From the NCBI GenBank assembly GCA_002733185.1, contig NVUT01000017.1:31815-65029 (forward strand): a stretch of DNA of 33,215 nt, in the 5' to 3' direction. Positions within the stretch are counted from its first letter, which is position 1, and every line of letters starts with the position of its first letter. Shown here piece after piece: positions 1 to 8,624 of the stretch. The notes under the pieces are model-generated. The model was not told the origin of the DNA. It saw only the letters and a program-made list of their open reading frames with translations, and ran no database searches. This DNA comes from Flavobacterium sp. Lineage in GTDB: Bacteria; Bacteroidota; Bacteroidia; Flavobacteriales; Flavobacteriaceae. A program made the translations under genes and the position numbers.

Positions 1-1
1 G

Positions 2-256
2 AAATCGACCAGTTTAGAAGAAATAAACTCTTGGTTTAAAGAAGCTTCAGAAGGAGCTTATAAAGGCGTAGTACAATATGTGGAAGACGAAGTGGTTTCG
101 CAAGATTTTGTTTCAGAAACACATACTTGTAATTACGATTCGAAAGCTGGAATTGCTTTAAACGACACCTTTTTTAAATTAATTGCTTGGTATGATAACG
201 AATATGGATATTCAACAAAATTAATCGAATTGGCAACCTTGGTTTCAAAATTATAA
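2..256 (+). CDS. gap: Glyceraldehyde-3-phosphate dehydrogenase, C-terminal end (partial)
   Basis: This is the last 84 codons of a type I phosphorylating GAPDH, cut by the left edge of the window. The reading frame is open from base 2 to a TAA at 254-256. The end of the catalytic domain is recognisable: a segment reading NDTFFKLIAWYDNEYGYS matches the strongly conserved C-terminal GAPDH core that packs beside the active site, followed by the final helix (KLIELATLVSKL). The enzyme oxidises glyceraldehyde 3-phosphate to 1,3-bisphosphoglycerate with NAD and phosphate in the cytoplasm. The next gene starts 3 nt after the stop, so the two are probably co-transcribed. Catalytic Cys and the NAD domain lie outside the window. 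The family call is firm from the C-terminus; nothing more can be said about cofactor preference. Confidence 0.93.
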   Translation, partial: KSTSLEEINSWFKEASEGAYKGVVQYVEDEVVSQDFVSETHTCNYDSKAGIALNDTFFKLIAWYDNEYGYSTKLIELATLVSKL

Positions 257-259
257 CAA

Positions 260-1111
260 ATGATATTAATTGCCGATAGCGGTTCCACCAAATGCGATTG
301 GGTAGTTTTAGATTCCTCAGGTAATGTGGTTTTAAAAACCAACACTTTAGGATTGAATCCTGCTATTTTATTGGAAGATAAACTGAATTCTATCATAAAT
401 TCTAATGAAGAATTAGTTTCAATATTCACAAAAATCACGACCTTAGATTTTTACGGAGCAGGTTGCGGAACCGAAACGCCAAGAAAAAATTTAGAAGATT
501 TATTAAGTGCGATTTTTACAAATGCCAAAGTAACGGTTCAAGAAGATATGATGGCTGCGGTACTTTCGGTAACGACCGAACCTGCGATTGTTTGTATCTT
601 GGGAACAGGTTCTAATAGTTGTTATTTTGATGGTTCAAAAATCACCACTGCTTTTCCGTCTTTGGGCTATATAATTATGGATGATGCCAGCGGAAATTAC
701 TACGGAAAACAATTAATTCAAGATTATTATTACAACAGAATGCCTTGGGAAATCGCTTTAAAATTTAATGAAGAATTCTCGATTAATTCAGATGAAATAA
801 AAACGAATTTATATAAGAAACCCAATCCGAATGCTTATTTAGCTTCCTTCGCAAAGTTTATTTTTAATACGGAAGATCAGGATTATTATTTTTATAACAT
901 ATTAAGTGTAGGGATTTCAAAATTTATTAAAACGCATATTCTTTGTTATTTTGAAGCAAAAGAAGTTACTATTCATTTTATTGGAAGTATCGCACATTTT
1001 TCTGAAGATATCATTAAAGAAAACTTTAAAAAGCATAACTTAAAATTGGGCAACATTATTAGAAAACCCATGGATGGATTGATTGAATATTATAGAAATA
1101 ATAAACTTTAA
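260..1111 (+). CDS. BadF/BadG/BcrA/BcrD-type ATPase, probable N-acetylglucosamine kinase
   Basis: The 283-residue product is an ASKHA-fold kinase of the BadF/BadG family, which includes N-acetylglucosamine and related amino-sugar kinases. The phosphate-1 loop is at residues 4-17 (IADSGSTKCDWVVL) and the phosphate-2 loop is near residues 113-124 (ILGTGSNSCYFDG). A GY-x(3)-DDASGNYYG segment occupies the place of the usual GDEGSGAxxG motif, and FIGSIAHF near residue 240 fits the adenosine-binding region. No signal peptide or membrane segment is seen, so it is cytoplasmic. It starts 3 nt after gap and is followed by pgi, so a role in feeding phosphorylated sugars into glycolysis or peptidoglycan recycling is reasonable. 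The exact substrate is inference: glucose, GlcNAc or MurNAc cannot be separated by eye. Confidence 0.8.
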   Translation: MILIADSGSTKCDWVVLDSSGNVVLKTNTLGLNPAILLEDKLNSIINSNEELVSIFTKITTLDFYGAGCGTETPRKNLEDLLSAIFTNAKVTVQEDMMAAVLSVTTEPAIVCILGTGSNSCYFDGSKITTAFPSLGYIIMDDASGNYYGKQLIQDYYYNRMPWEIALKFNEEFSINSDEIKTNLYKKPNPNAYLASFAKFIFNTEDQDYYFYNILSVGISKFIKTHILCYFEAKEVTIHFIGSIAHFSEDIIKENFKKHNLKLGNIIRKPMDGLIEYYRNNKL

Positions 1112-1167
1112 AACTAAAATTCAAAAATTAAGCGAAATCAATTCCTCTTTTTGAGCTTTGGTTTTTT

Positions 1168-1175
1168 TATATTTG
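1168..1175 (+). promoter_or_regulatory. Candidate -7 box for pgi
   Basis: TATATTTG is an exact match to the Bacteroidota -7 consensus TAnnTTTG. It lies 28 nt before the pgi ATG, which would give a 5' leader of roughly 20 nt. No clean TTG is found at the expected -33 distance, so this rests on one box only. Confidence 0.45.
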
Positions 1176-1203
1176 GCAATTGAAATTAGCATCTTAAATC
1201 AAA

Positions 1204-2709
1204 ATGAATTTTCCTTCTATAAATCCTACTACTACCGAAGCTTGGAAAAAGTTAACACAACATTTTTCTGAAGTGAAAGACCTTCATATGGTAGATTTAT
1301 TTAATCAAGAGGAAAACAGAGCCCATAAAATGAAAATTACTTGGAATGATTTTCAAGTAGATTTTTCAAAAAACAGAATTACAGATCAAACCATTTCTTT
1401 ATTACTTCAGTTAGCTGAAGAAGTAGGTTTGTCTGAAGCAATTCAACTTCAATTTAACGGTGAGAAAATAAATCAGACCGAAAATAGAGCCGTATTACAT
1501 ACACAACTTCGTGATTTCGAGATTATGAAACCCGAAGTAAAACGAAGCTTAAAAAAAATGAAGAAGTTTTCCGAAGCTATTAACAAAGGAAAATGGACAG
1601 GTTTTACCGGAAAGCGAATTACCGATATAGTAAATATTGGAATTGGCGGAAGTGATTTAGGTCCAAAAATGGTCACCAATGCACTTCACTATTATAAAAA
1701 TCATTTGAAGGTTCATTATATTTCAAATATTGATGGAGATCACGTTTCAGAAACTTTAAAAAATTTAAATAGAGAAACTACGTTGTTTATAGTAGTTTCA
1801 AAAAGTTTTACCACATTAGAAACCATCACCAATACCAATACTATAAAAGATTGGTTTTTAAAAGGTGCCACGCAATTAGATATTGAAAATCATTTTGTAG
1901 CGGTATCTTCAAATTTGAAGGAAGTTATTCATTTCGGAATTTTAGAAGACAATATTTTTCCTCTGTGGGATTGGGTTGGGGGTCGTTTTTCACTTTGGGG
2001 TGCCGTAGGTCTTTCCACTTGTTGTTCCATTGGATATTCAAATTTCAAGCAATTATTGGAAGGAGCACATGAAATGGATGTGCACTTTAAAAACGAAAAG
2101 TTTTCAAATAACATCCCAGTTATTTTAGCAATGATTTCTATTTGGTATAATAATTTTTATAAATCTGAAACGGAAGCTGTTATTCCCTACACTCAATATT
2201 TAAAAGATCTTGTTCCTTATTTGCAACAAGCGGTAATGGAAAGTAATGGTAAGAGTGTGAATAGAAATGGTGATAAAGTCAACTATCAAACAGGAACCAT
2301 TGTTTGGGGAAATGTAGGAGCCAATGCACAACATGCGTTTTTTCAATTATTACATCAAGGCACCAAATTAATCCCGGTGGATTTTATAGGTTTTTCTGAA
2401 TCGCTCTACGGAAATGAAAACCAGCATCAAATATTAATGGCAAACTTCTTTGCACAATCAGAAGCACTATTAAAAGGAACATTCTTAGAAAATGTAGAAA
2501 ATCCTTACAAAATATTTGATGGCAATAATCCTTCCAATACAATTTTGATTTCTAAATTAACACCAAAAAACTTAGGCGCTTTAATCGCACTTTACGAACA
2601 TAAAATATTTGTCCAAGGAGTCGTTTGGAATATTTTTAGCTATGATCAATGGGGTGTTGAGTTGGGTAAAAAGTTGGCAAACAACAAATTAAAAGTGTCT
2701 AATTTATAG
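1204..2709 (+). CDS. pgi: Glucose-6-phosphate isomerase
   Basis: Phosphoglucose isomerase interconverts glucose 6-phosphate and fructose 6-phosphate in glycolysis and gluconeogenesis. Family landmarks are in order: RAVLHTQLRD (about residues 95-104), the sugar-phosphate loop NIGIGGSDLGP (144-154), SKSFTTLET (199-207), PROSITE-like signature 1 GGRFSLWGAVGLS (259-271), the catalytic Glu in MESNGKS (about 344), QHAFFQLLHQGT with the catalytic His, and signature 2 GVVWNIFSYDQWGVELGK near the C-terminus. At 501 residues it is shorter than the about 549 of the E. coli enzyme. The missing part seems to be the variable insertion before the KIFDGNNPSNTI segment, so all catalytic elements remain. The ATG at 1204 follows a -7 box and is the natural start. 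It follows the kinase by 92 nt and may have its own promoter. Confidence 0.96.
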   Translation: MNFPSINPTTTEAWKKLTQHFSEVKDLHMVDLFNQEENRAHKMKITWNDFQVDFSKNRITDQTISLLLQLAEEVGLSEAIQLQFNGEKINQTENRAVLHTQLRDFEIMKPEVKRSLKKMKKFSEAINKGKWTGFTGKRITDIVNIGIGGSDLGPKMVTNALHYYKNHLKVHYISNIDGDHVSETLKNLNRETTLFIVVSKSFTTLETITNTNTIKDWFLKGATQLDIENHFVAVSSNLKEVIHFGILEDNIFPLWDWVGGRFSLWGAVGLSTCCSIGYSNFKQLLEGAHEMDVHFKNEKFSNNIPVILAMISIWYNNFYKSETEAVIPYTQYLKDLVPYLQQAVMESNGKSVNRNGDKVNYQTGTIVWGNVGANAQHAFFQLLHQGTKLIPVDFIGFSESLYGNENQHQILMANFFAQSEALLKGTFLENVENPYKIFDGNNPSNTILISKLTPKNLGALIALYEHKIFVQGVVWNIFSYDQWGVELGKKLANNKLKVSNL

Positions 2710-2711
2710 AT

Positions 2712-2755
2712 TTTAATATTATTTAATTTCTATTTATAAATAATATTAAATTTTT
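2712..2755 (+). terminator. Intrinsic terminator after pgi
   Basis: A perfect 14-bp inverted repeat (arms 2712-2725 and 2737-2750) with an 11-nt loop is followed by a run of T. The stem is entirely A/T, which is weak in energy but long. It begins 2 nt after the pgi stop. Confidence 0.65.
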
Positions 2756-2813
2756 ACACATACAATTCATTAATATTTAATATTTTAGAGCTCAAACTAA
2801 AACAATAAATTCT

Positions 2814-5270
2814 ATGAAAAAGAATACACTATTTTCTGTTTTTCTTTCCGTGTTATTTACTGCAACTAGCTTAGTTGCCCAAACACCTTCTGAAAGACTA
2901 GAAATTACCGAAAATTACAACTTAGAAAAACTAAGACAATTAGAGCAAAATTTTGAATTAAATTTCTTTGCAGAAAAACAAAAAGCATTAGATGCAGGTT
3001 GGGATGAATACATTGAAATGCCTAATGGAGAAATTTCAATTTTAATTGGTGTATTAGACTCAGGAGAACCACTTTATTACTCAACTCATAACAGAGAAGG
3101 TGGAATTACAACTCGTACAAATAAAGTACATACTGGTGGAGGCGCTGGTCTAGATTTAAACGGAGAGAATATGATTGGCGGAATTTGGGACGGAGGTCGT
3201 GTACGTACAACCCACATTCTTATTGAAAATAGAGCAGATCAATTAGACTCACCTAGTGGATTTAGTAGTCATGCAACCCATGTTGCAGGAACGATGATAG
3301 GAACAGGAACTGTAGCAAGCGGAACAGCTAAAGGAATGGCACCTGAAGCTGAACTTTGGGCATACGATTTTAATAGTGATACACCAGAAATGACTGCAGC
3401 AGCTGCAAATGGCTTGTTAGTTTCAAACCATTCTTATGGTTTCAATATTAATAATCTTCCTCTTTGGTATTTAGGTTATTATGATAATAATGCTAAAGCA
3501 TTTGACCAAATTACTTATAATGCTCCTTATTATTTACCAGTTGTTTCGGCTGGAAACGATCGTCAATCTGGAGTTAATACTGGAGATGGAGGATATGATT
3601 ATTTAACTGACAAAGGAACAGCGAAAAATGTATTGACAAGTGCAGCAGTTTTTGAAGTTTTAAATTATACGGGACCTGGTAGTGTGTCAATGTCTTCATT
3701 TAGTAGTTGGGGACCAACCGATGATGGACGAGTAAAACCAGATATTTCAGCAAAAGGTGTGAATATGTATTCTTCAACGGCTAATTCAAATAGTTCTTTT
3801 GCAAATTTTAGTGGAACGTCTATGTCAGCACCAAACACTACAGGAAGCTTACTATTATTACAACAACATTATAATAATGTTAATGGAGAATATATGCTAA
3901 GTTCAACATTAAAAGGTTTAGTATTACATACTGCAGATGAAGCAGGAAATGCTCCAGGTCCAGATTACAGATTTGGTTGGGGGCTTTTAAATATAGAAGC
4001 TGCTGCAGCTGTAATTTCAAATAACGGTACTACCTCGTTAGTTCTTGAAGAAGAAATTATTGGCGAACAAACATATACCACAACTGTTAAAGCAGATGGA
4101 ATAAACGATTTTATGGCTTCAATTACTTGGACAGATGTTCCAGGAAATGTTTTGCCAGCAGGAAATGAAGACGATGCGACTCCTTCATTAATTAACGATC
4201 TAGATTTAAGAATATCTCAAGATGGAGGTGCTACTTTTTTCCCTTGGAAATTAAATGTAGCAAGTTTTTCTGCTCCCGCTACAAAAGGAGATAATATTGT
4301 TGATAATATTGAAAAGACAGAAATTACAGGTGCAAGCGGTGAATACATTGTAAGAGTATCTCACAAAGGGTTTATACAGGATTCAGTTCAGGTATTTTCA
4401 ACAATTATTACAGGGATTAATAGAGAAGAGTTTTTTGTATCAAGTCATGATGGATTAAATGTTACGTGTGCAAGCTCTGGAACCATCGATTTTGATATTG
4501 ATTTAACTTTTAACGACGGTTTTTCAGACACTATTGATTTTACGGTAGCAGATTTACCAGTAGGAACAACAGGTTCTTTTTCTTTCACATCGTTAAATGC
4601 AGATGGAACTACTGTATTAACAGTTGACAATCTTAATGGTCTAACAAATGGAGATTACCCTTTCAAAGTTACTGCAACAGGTTCTACTGAAACAATTAAT
4701 CTTTATTTGATACTTAGAATAACAGACGATATGAATTTCCCTCAACCAATCTTGTTATCCCCTGGAAATAATTGGCAAAACCGCCCTGTTGATTTAGCTT
4801 TTGATTGGGATGGTGGAAACAATTTAACTGAAGGATATGATTTTGAATTAGCTTTAGATGATCAATTTACCAATATTATAGAATCTCAAACAGTAACTTT
4901 AAGTTCTGTTTTTATAACTGGTTTAAACTACGAAACAGATTATTTCTGGAGAGTTAGAGCTAAAAACTCATGTCAAGATGGCCCTTTTTCAGATGAATAT
5001 AAATTTACTACTATGGCAGAACTTGGGTTTGAAGATCAATCTATTGAAAACTTAATTATTTACCCAAATCCAACAACTAGTATTCTAAATATAGAAGCCT
5101 CAACTCCAATAACAAATGTGGAAGTTATTAATATTCTAGGACAAGTATTAATTTCAAAAAGAGACACTACAATTTCACAAATAGATGTTTCAGAATTAAG
5201 TACAGGAAATTATTTTATTAAAGTAACATCAGATAGTAATACTGATGTATTGCAATTTGTAAAAAAATAA
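2814..5270 (+). CDS. Secreted S8 (subtilisin-like) serine peptidase with T9SS type A sorting domain
   Basis: This 818-residue protein is an exported subtilase. Residues 1-23 form a Sec signal peptide ending AxxLVAQ. The catalytic triad is visible: Asp126 in GGIWDGG, His153 in SSHATHVAG and Ser336 in SGTSMSAP, with the oxyanion Asn248 in SAGND. After the catalytic domain comes a jelly-roll region like that of Kp43-type subtilases (TWTDVPGN, then INDLDLRI, about residues 440-540). Next is a region around residues 545-630, then a fibronectin-III-like domain (PILLSPGNNW to YKFTT, about 645-745). The C-terminal 75 residues start with IIYPNPTTSILNIE and end in LQFVKK, the T9SS type A sorting tail. 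It is expected to be secreted or cell-surface attached and to degrade proteins outside the cell. It is a single gene between two terminators. Substrate is unknown. Confidence 0.93.
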   Translation: MKKNTLFSVFLSVLFTATSLVAQTPSERLEITENYNLEKLRQLEQNFELNFFAEKQKALDAGWDEYIEMPNGEISILIGVLDSGEPLYYSTHNREGGITTRTNKVHTGGGAGLDLNGENMIGGIWDGGRVRTTHILIENRADQLDSPSGFSSHATHVAGTMIGTGTVASGTAKGMAPEAELWAYDFNSDTPEMTAAAANGLLVSNHSYGFNINNLPLWYLGYYDNNAKAFDQITYNAPYYLPVVSAGNDRQSGVNTGDGGYDYLTDKGTAKNVLTSAAVFEVLNYTGPGSVSMSSFSSWGPTDDGRVKPDISAKGVNMYSSTANSNSSFANFSGTSMSAPNTTGSLLLLQQHYNNVNGEYMLSSTLKGLVLHTADEAGNAPGPDYRFGWGLLNIEAAAAVISNNGTTSLVLEEEIIGEQTYTTTVKADGINDFMASITWTDVPGNVLPAGNEDDATPSLINDLDLRISQDGGATFFPWKLNVASFSAPATKGDNIVDNIEKTEITGASGEYIVRVSHKGFIQDSVQVFSTIITGINREEFFVSSHDGLNVTCASSGTIDFDIDLTFNDGFSDTIDFTVADLPVGTTGSFSFTSLNADGTTVLTVDNLNGLTNGDYPFKVTATGSTETINLYLILRITDDMNFPQPILLSPGNNWQNRPVDLAFDWDGGNNLTEGYDFELALDDQFTNIIESQTVTLSSVFITGLNYETDYFWRVRAKNSCQDGPFSDEYKFTTMAELGFEDQSIENLIIYPNPTTSILNIEASTPITNVEVINILGQVLISKRDTTISQIDVSELSTGNYFIKVTSDSNTDVLQFVKK

Positions 5271-5288
5271 ATTCCATATCAAATATTG

Positions 5289-5326
5289 AAAAAAGCCTTT
5301 GTCTATTTAGACAAGGGCTTTTTTCT
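5289..5326 (+). terminator. Intrinsic terminator after the S8 peptidase
   Basis: A 16-bp stem (5289-5304 with 5309-5324, one G-U pair) with a 4-nt loop carries the GC-rich core AAGCC/GGGCTT and ends in a T6 run. It lies 18 nt after the peptidase stop. Its A-run/T-run flanks would also let it work on the other strand, but no minus-strand gene ends here. Confidence 0.88.
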
Positions 5327-5395
5327 TTAAAATAGTTCGTAAAAAATTACTATCTTCAAACTTTCAATAACTCCCTATTTTAAAAATAAAATTAT

Positions 5396-6937
5396 ATGCT
5401 CACAAAGGTATATGGGAGTGCTGTGTTTGGTGTTGAAGCAAGCACAATCACCGTTGAGGTTAATGTAGATAAAGGAATAGGCTACCACTTAGTAGGTCTT
5501 CCTGATAATGCGATAAGAGAAAGCAATTTTCGGATTGCTGCTGCTCTACAGAACAACGGTTACAAAATTCCAGGAAAAAAATTAATTCTCAATATGTCGC
5601 CTGCAGATCTACGGAAAGAAGGTTCTGCTTACGACCTAACTTTAGCAATGGGAATTTTAATTGCTACGGAACAAATTGAAGAAAAAAATCCACTTAAAGA
5701 TTATATCATTATGGGCGAACTTTCGCTCGACGGAAGTCTGCAACCCATTCGAGGTGCTTTGCCAATAGCAATTAAAGCAAACGAAGAAGGTTTTAAAGGC
5801 TTTATACTTCCAGAACAAAATGCCAAAGAAGCTGCCATCGTTGAAGGATTAGAAGTCTATGGAGTTAATAATATAAAAGAAGTAATCGATTTCTTTAATG
5901 AAAAAACTCCATTAGAACGAACCATCGTAGATATTGAAGCCGAATTTTACAATCATTTAGAAAATCCAGAATTTGATTTTGCTGATGTAAAAGGCCAAGA
6001 ATCAATTAAACGTTGTATGGAAATTGCTGCAGCTGGCGGACATAATATTATATTAATTGGTCCTCCAGGTTCAGGGAAGACTATGTTAGCAAAACGACTG
6101 CCAAGTATTTTACCTCCCATGACACTGGGCGAAGCGTTGGAAACCACAAAAATACATTCTGTTGCTGGACGAACTATGAAGAAAGGTGGAATTATGAGTT
6201 CAAGACCCTTTAGAAGTCCTCATCATACAATATCAGACGTAGCCCTCGTTGGTGGCGGTGCCTACCCACAACCAGGAGAGATTTCACTATCCCATAACGG
6301 AGTTTTATTCTTAGATGAACTTCCCGAATTTAAACGAGGAGTTCTTGAAGTAATGAGACAACCTTTAGAAGATCGCGAAGTAACTATTTCCAGAGCAAAA
6401 TTTACGGTAACGTATCCATCCAGTTTTATGTTGGTAGCGAGTATGAATCCGAGTCCGAGTGGGTATTTTAACGATCCAGATTCTCCAATGACATCATCTC
6501 CTCAAGAAATGCAACGGTATTTAGGAAAGATTTCTGGTCCTTTATTAGATAGAATTGATATTCATATTGAAGTTACTCCTGTGCCTTTCGAAAAATTAAG
6601 TGATGAGCGTAGCGGAGAGCTGAGCAATGTAATTAGAGAACGGGTTACTAAAGCTAGAAAATTGCAAACTGCACGGTTTTTAGAAAATGAAAACATACAT
6701 TATAATGCCCAAATGGGAGTTAAACAAATTAGAGACTTTTGTAAGTTAGAAAAAGCTTCCTTAGATTTATTGAAAACTGCCATGGAACGATTAAACCTTT
6801 CAGCAAGAGCCTACGACAGAATCTTAAAAGTTTCAAGAACTATTGCCGATTTAGAAGCTTCAGAAAACATTACTGGAGATCATATTTCTGAAGCCATTCA
6901 GTATCGAAGTTTAGATCGTGATGGTTGGTTTGGGTAA
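5396..6937 (+). CDS. comM: YifB/ComM family Mg chelatase-like AAA+ ATPase
   Basis: The 513-residue product matches the YifB/ComM family. Residues 1-170 form the N-terminal ChlI domain with a Lon S5-like fold (NMSPADLRKEGSAYDL at about 66-81). The Mg-chelatase AAA+ core follows, with Walker A GPPGSGKT at 222-229, the FRSPHHT segment, Walker B LFLDELPEF, and the sensor region VASMNPSP. The C-terminal MgChl_C helical domain ends in AIQYRSLDRDGWFG. In Haemophilus and Vibrio, ComM is a helicase that promotes branch migration during natural transformation; elsewhere in Bacteroidota the role is less tested. Length is typical. The 3' end has an unusual echo downstream: see the remnant at 7010-7054. 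Confidence 0.92.
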   Translation: MLTKVYGSAVFGVEASTITVEVNVDKGIGYHLVGLPDNAIRESNFRIAAALQNNGYKIPGKKLILNMSPADLRKEGSAYDLTLAMGILIATEQIEEKNPLKDYIIMGELSLDGSLQPIRGALPIAIKANEEGFKGFILPEQNAKEAAIVEGLEVYGVNNIKEVIDFFNEKTPLERTIVDIEAEFYNHLENPEFDFADVKGQESIKRCMEIAAAGGHNIILIGPPGSGKTMLAKRLPSILPPMTLGEALETTKIHSVAGRTMKKGGIMSSRPFRSPHHTISDVALVGGGAYPQPGEISLSHNGVLFLDELPEFKRGVLEVMRQPLEDREVTISRAKFTVTYPSSFMLVASMNPSPSGYFNDPDSPMTSSPQEMQRYLGKISGPLLDRIDIHIEVTPVPFEKLSDERSGELSNVIRERVTKARKLQTARFLENENIHYNAQMGVKQIRDFCKLEKASLDLLKTAMERLNLSARAYDRILKVSRTIADLEASENITGDHISEAIQYRSLDRDGWFG

Positions 6938-6953
6938 AATTATTTTCTAAAGT

Positions 6954-7000
6954 ATCCTGAGTGATTTTTCGATCCTTTGAGAAAAATAGTATCGAAGGAT
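6954..7000. repeat. REP-like palindromic element, family 1, copy 1
   Basis: This hairpin has conserved ends CTGAGTGATTT and GTATCGAAG. Outer arms ATCCT/AGGAT (6954-6958 and 6996-7000) and inner arms ATTTTTC/GAAAAAT (6964-6970 and 6981-6987) both pair. Related full copies are at 8625-8673 and 11835-11879. It sits between the yifB stop and the duplicated yifB tail. Confidence 0.75.
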
Positions 7001-7009
7001 AAAATATAA

Positions 7010-7054
7010 GCCATTCAATATAGGAGTTTGGATCGAGATGGCTGGTTTGGATAG
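7010..7054 (+). pseudogene. Remnant of a second yifB/comM 3' end
   Basis: Read in frame, these 45 bases encode AIQYRSLDRDGWFG followed by a stop, exactly the last 14 residues of the intact YifB that ends at 6937. About eight nucleotides differ, and every difference is synonymous (for example CGA versus AGG for Arg, and TAA versus TAG for the stop). Upstream of it the frame hits TAA within one codon, so it is not expressed. The pattern is that of a tail from a diverged but functional allele, left after recombination. Confidence 0.8.
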
Positions 7055-7133
7055 CAAACGGGATGTATTTTTAGGTTCTTTTATAAAAGTAGTTTCGAAG
7101 AGTAGTCAAAATGTTAATTAAAACAGAAATTTC

Positions 7134-7142
7134 TATTTTTTG
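7134..7142 (+). promoter_or_regulatory. Candidate -7 element for the DUF2235 gene
   Basis: TATTTTTTG resembles TAnnTTTG with one extra T. It would place transcription start near 7148, leaving about 27 nt before the ATG at 7175. This argues for that ATG over the upstream in-frame TTG at 7151. No clear -33 TTG is seen. Confidence 0.3.
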
Positions 7143-7174
7143 CATTATTATTGCAATCTAATTATTCATCATCA

Positions 7175-8386
7175 ATGAAAAAAGTCCTTTTTCTTTTAGT
7201 AGTAATTACTTTAACAAGCTGCGTTAGTACAAAAACAGCCTATCATATTCCAATTCAAAATATTGAAACCCCAAAGAAATTGATAGTTTTTATGGACGGA
7301 ACCATGAACAATGCAAGTAGTTATACCAATGTTTCAAAATTATATAATTTAACAATACTTCAAGATAAAACCAATACTAATGCTGCGTATGTTACAGGAG
7401 TAGGAAACAGAGGAATTGGTTTAATGACTGGGCTTGGTATTGGAAAAACAGTACGAGAAGCCTATTTATTCCTTTCAAAAAATTACCGACCAGAACACAA
7501 TGACGAAATCTATATTTTCGGTTTTAGTAGAGGAGCGTATGCTTCTAGAATTTTAGCAGGATTAATCCATGTTGCTGGAATTACAGACCTCTCAAATATC
7601 CCAGAAGAAGAACAATTTAAATACATTAAAAAAGTATATCTAGCCTATCGTGGTGACCAAACCATTTACAATCGCAGAAAAGATATTAAAGCCATAACGG
7701 GAAAATTTCCCGAGTCGGTTTCAATAGAGTTTATGGGGCTTTGGGACACCGTTGAAGCTTTAGGGGTTCCTAATTTCAAGGAAAATTATAATGTTCCTAA
7801 TAAAAATTATGTAGATCAGTTGTGTAATATTAAAAAGGCAGCACAGGCACTTTCAATCAATGATGATAGAGCTACTATTTTTACACCTAAATTATTATCA
7901 AAAAATTATCTTACTGAAAAGTGCGAAAAACCAATAGACATAAATAAAGTAGTAAATGAAGTATGGTTTTCTGGAGCGCACTCAGATGTTGGAGGCGGTT
8001 ATGGTGATACCGAAATTGATGGTGTGAGTTTAAACTGGATGATTAACGAAATAAAACTTTACGGTATCTTACCAGAAACAGCCAGAGTTTTTGAAGACCC
8101 TTATGGTACTATTCACGATCCATCAAATTCATTTATTGAAATATTTTACAGAAGAAGATTTAGAGATTTGTCATTGTACATTGAAAACAACGATGACTAT
8201 AACAATGGAAAGTTTAAAATTCATAGTTCTGTATTTAAAAGACTAAATAGTACAGAAGTGCTCCCATTACAAAATTTTGAATACAACTTACAAGCACACT
8301 TTTCCAACTGTTTTCAACTTCAAAAAAACGGTGGCTTTATTTTTATGGGGGGCGATGATTGTGTAATTGAAGAAGTAGAAAATTAA
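7175..8386 (+). CDS. DUF2235 alpha/beta-hydrolase lipoprotein (Tle1-like phospholipase fold)
   Basis: The product (403 residues from the chosen ATG) is a DUF2235 protein, the fold used by Tle1-type phospholipase effectors. It begins with a lipoprotein signal (MKKVLFLLVVITLTSC), so the mature protein is anchored by its Cys in the inner or outer membrane facing the periplasm or surface. Core motifs are present: IVFMDGTMNN near the start of the mature protein, the nucleophile elbow GFSRGAYASR, GLWDTVEALG, and GAHSDVGGGYGD, which supplies acid and His positions. The longer frame opens with TTG at 7151, but that adds a polar stretch ahead of a perfect lipoprotein signal. No T6SS genes (VgrG, Hcp, immunity) are nearby, so an antibacterial effector role is not supported here. 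A cell-envelope esterase or lipase is a reasonable inference. Confidence 0.85.
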   Translation: MKKVLFLLVVITLTSCVSTKTAYHIPIQNIETPKKLIVFMDGTMNNASSYTNVSKLYNLTILQDKTNTNAAYVTGVGNRGIGLMTGLGIGKTVREAYLFLSKNYRPEHNDEIYIFGFSRGAYASRILAGLIHVAGITDLSNIPEEEQFKYIKKVYLAYRGDQTIYNRRKDIKAITGKFPESVSIEFMGLWDTVEALGVPNFKENYNVPNKNYVDQLCNIKKAAQALSINDDRATIFTPKLLSKNYLTEKCEKPIDINKVVNEVWFSGAHSDVGGGYGDTEIDGVSLNWMINEIKLYGILPETARVFEDPYGTIHDPSNSFIEIFYRRRFRDLSLYIENNDDYNNGKFKIHSSVFKRLNSTEVLPLQNFEYNLQAHFSNCFQLQKNGGFIFMGGDDCVIEEVEN

Positions 8387-8408
8387 ATAAGATTTCTTAT
8401 TATATAAG

Positions 8409-8430
8409 CACTTCGTCTGCGCTCAGTGAG
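8409..8430. repeat. Short palindrome related to family 1 repeats
   Basis: The stretch CACTTCGTCTGCGCTCAGTG has loosely pairing CACT/AGTG ends and shares the CACT-TCG and CTCAGTG edges of the reverse complement of family 1. It is probably a shortened or rearranged copy. Confidence 0.4.
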
Positions 8431-8469
8431 ACAATCCGTTTAATGACTTCACCCGTCAAGAAGTTAAAG

Positions 8470-8514
8470 CACTCTGAGTGAAATTAGTACTATGGGAGTA
8501 AATTTGTATTGAAG
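8470..8514. repeat. Decayed family 1 element
   Basis: It keeps the left edge CTCTGAGTGA and a right edge GTATTGAAG (one change from GTATCGAAG) at the same separation as in intact copies. The inner arms have diverged and the outer arms no longer pair well. Confidence 0.55.
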
Positions 8515-8529
8515 AACATCAATCAAAGC

Positions 8530-8555
8530 ATTCTGAGTGATTTCTCGACCTAAGA
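8530..8555. repeat. Left half of a family 1 element
   Basis: The run TCTGAGTGATTTCTCGACCT is identical to the left half of the intact copy at 8625-8673 apart from its first base. The right edge GTATCGAAG is missing, so this is a truncated copy. Confidence 0.6.
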
Positions 8556-8624
8556 AGAAAAGTAAAAAAATCATCTTCATAGATTTTAAAGACTCAAATT
8601 GTAATTTACTAATTCAGTTTAAAG

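Noticed and set aside
7151-7174. In-frame TTG start eight codons before the DUF2235 lipoprotein ATG
   Set aside because: It lies only a few bases after the candidate transcription start and would put a polar stretch ahead of a perfect lipoprotein signal.
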